64,000 nucleotides of DNA, taken from Shewanella sp. UCD-KL12. Its GTDB lineage: Bacteria; Pseudomonadota; Gammaproteobacteria; Enterobacterales; Shewanellaceae. How positions within the stretch are numbered: the stretch's first letter is position 1; each line of letters begins with the position of its first letter. Shown here piece by piece: positions 63,742-64,000 of this stretch. The notes under the pieces were generated by a model that did no database searches, was not told where the DNA came from, and was given only the letters and a program-made list of their open reading frames with translations. The stretch lies in assembly GCF_001957125.1 (NCBI RefSeq), contig NZ_MPHJ01000003.1:186001-250000 (forward strand), given 5' to 3'. The position numbers were made by a program, and so were the translations under genes.

Positions 63742-64000
63742 GTGAAAAAACAAAGCCAACTAATCAACAGACTCTCAAAGGGCTTTACCTTAGTTGAGTT
63801 ACTTATCTCCATGACCATACTATCTATGATCATGTTGCTGGGCAGTTGGAGCTTTTCACTGTTTACTACAAACTGGGAAGGGCGCTTAGGTCATTTTTCT
63901 AAGAATGTCTCACAGACCAAAGACTATATCTTGATGAATGATATTGTTAGCTCGATTATTCCCTACGTTTATCGGGTTTCTAACAATCCTAGGTACTATT
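63742..64000 (+). CDS. minor pseudopilin, GspJ type (3' end outside window)
   Basis: The frame begins at GTG 63742 and is open to the window edge (86 codons). It encodes MKKQSQLINRLSKG followed by FTLVELLISMTILSMIML, a prepilin leader of about 14 residues and hydrophobic helix, then a polar segment. Its place after the GspH- and GspI-type genes suggests GspJ. It is preceded by a heptanucleotide array rather than by a tight junction. Confidence 0.78.
   Translation, partial: MKKQSQLINRLSKGFTLVELLISMTILSMIMLLGSWSFSLFTTNWEGRLGHFSKNVSQTKDYILMNDIVSSIIPYVYRVSNNPRYY

Overview
The window is a chromosomal segment of a polarly flagellated gammaproteobacterium. Gene order, protein sequences and the FlrABC/FlhFG/ParC-ParP set point most strongly to Shewanella; this is inferred from recognised protein families and synteny, not from a database search. 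No rRNA, tRNA, CRISPR array, prophage or insertion sequence was seen. Region 1 (1-45389, all on +) is one almost uninterrupted flagellum and chemotaxis locus. It runs flgE (cut by the window edge), flgFGHIJKL, two flagellins, flaG, fliD, a FliT-like chaperone, fliS, flrABC, fliEFGHIJKLMNOPQR, flhB, flhA, flhF, flhG, fliA, cheY, cheZ, cheA, cheB, a small membrane protein, parA (parC), a parP-type CheW protein, cheW and fipA (DUF2802). The locus encodes rod, hook, rings, export gate, ATPase complex, C-ring, filament, polar positioning (FlhF, FlhG, FipA), array positioning (ParC/ParP) and chemotaxis signalling. The transcriptional hierarchy can be read from the DNA: six sigma54-type -24/-12 elements (GG-N10-GC) precede flgF, flgJ, flrB, fliE, fliK and flhA, the locus encodes its own sigma54 activators FlrA and FlrC, and a sigma28 (FliA) element precedes the second flagellin. 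Region 2 (45436-48125, - strand) holds a short FlhB C-terminal-domain paralogue and a 674-residue FliK-like protein, preceded by a near-consensus sigma28 promoter on the - strand. They look like a second, late-expressed export-switch pair. Region 3 (48317-54662) has general cell genes: an MlaA/VacJ-type lipid-asymmetry protein, an RssB-like response regulator, a four-helix-bundle protein, a POT peptide transporter and a beta-CASP metallo-beta-lactamase nuclease. Region 4 (55251-64000) starts with a 924-residue SLBB/Wza-type polysaccharide export protein and a WecA-type sugar-phosphate transferase. It continues into a tight operon of type II secretion-like genes (GspG-, E-, F-, H-, I- and J-type), with no secretin, inner-membrane platform C/L/M or prepilin peptidase visible before the window ends. 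The pseudopilins of H and I type have unusually long leaders, and the I-J gap carries two different heptanucleotide tandem arrays flanking a dispersed hairpin repeat. Most interesting observations: the sigma28-driven FhlX/FliK2 pair, three FliM/CheZ-like acidic peptides repeated in the CheA linker where a P2 domain would be expected, and the incomplete pseudopilus operon joined to polysaccharide export genes.
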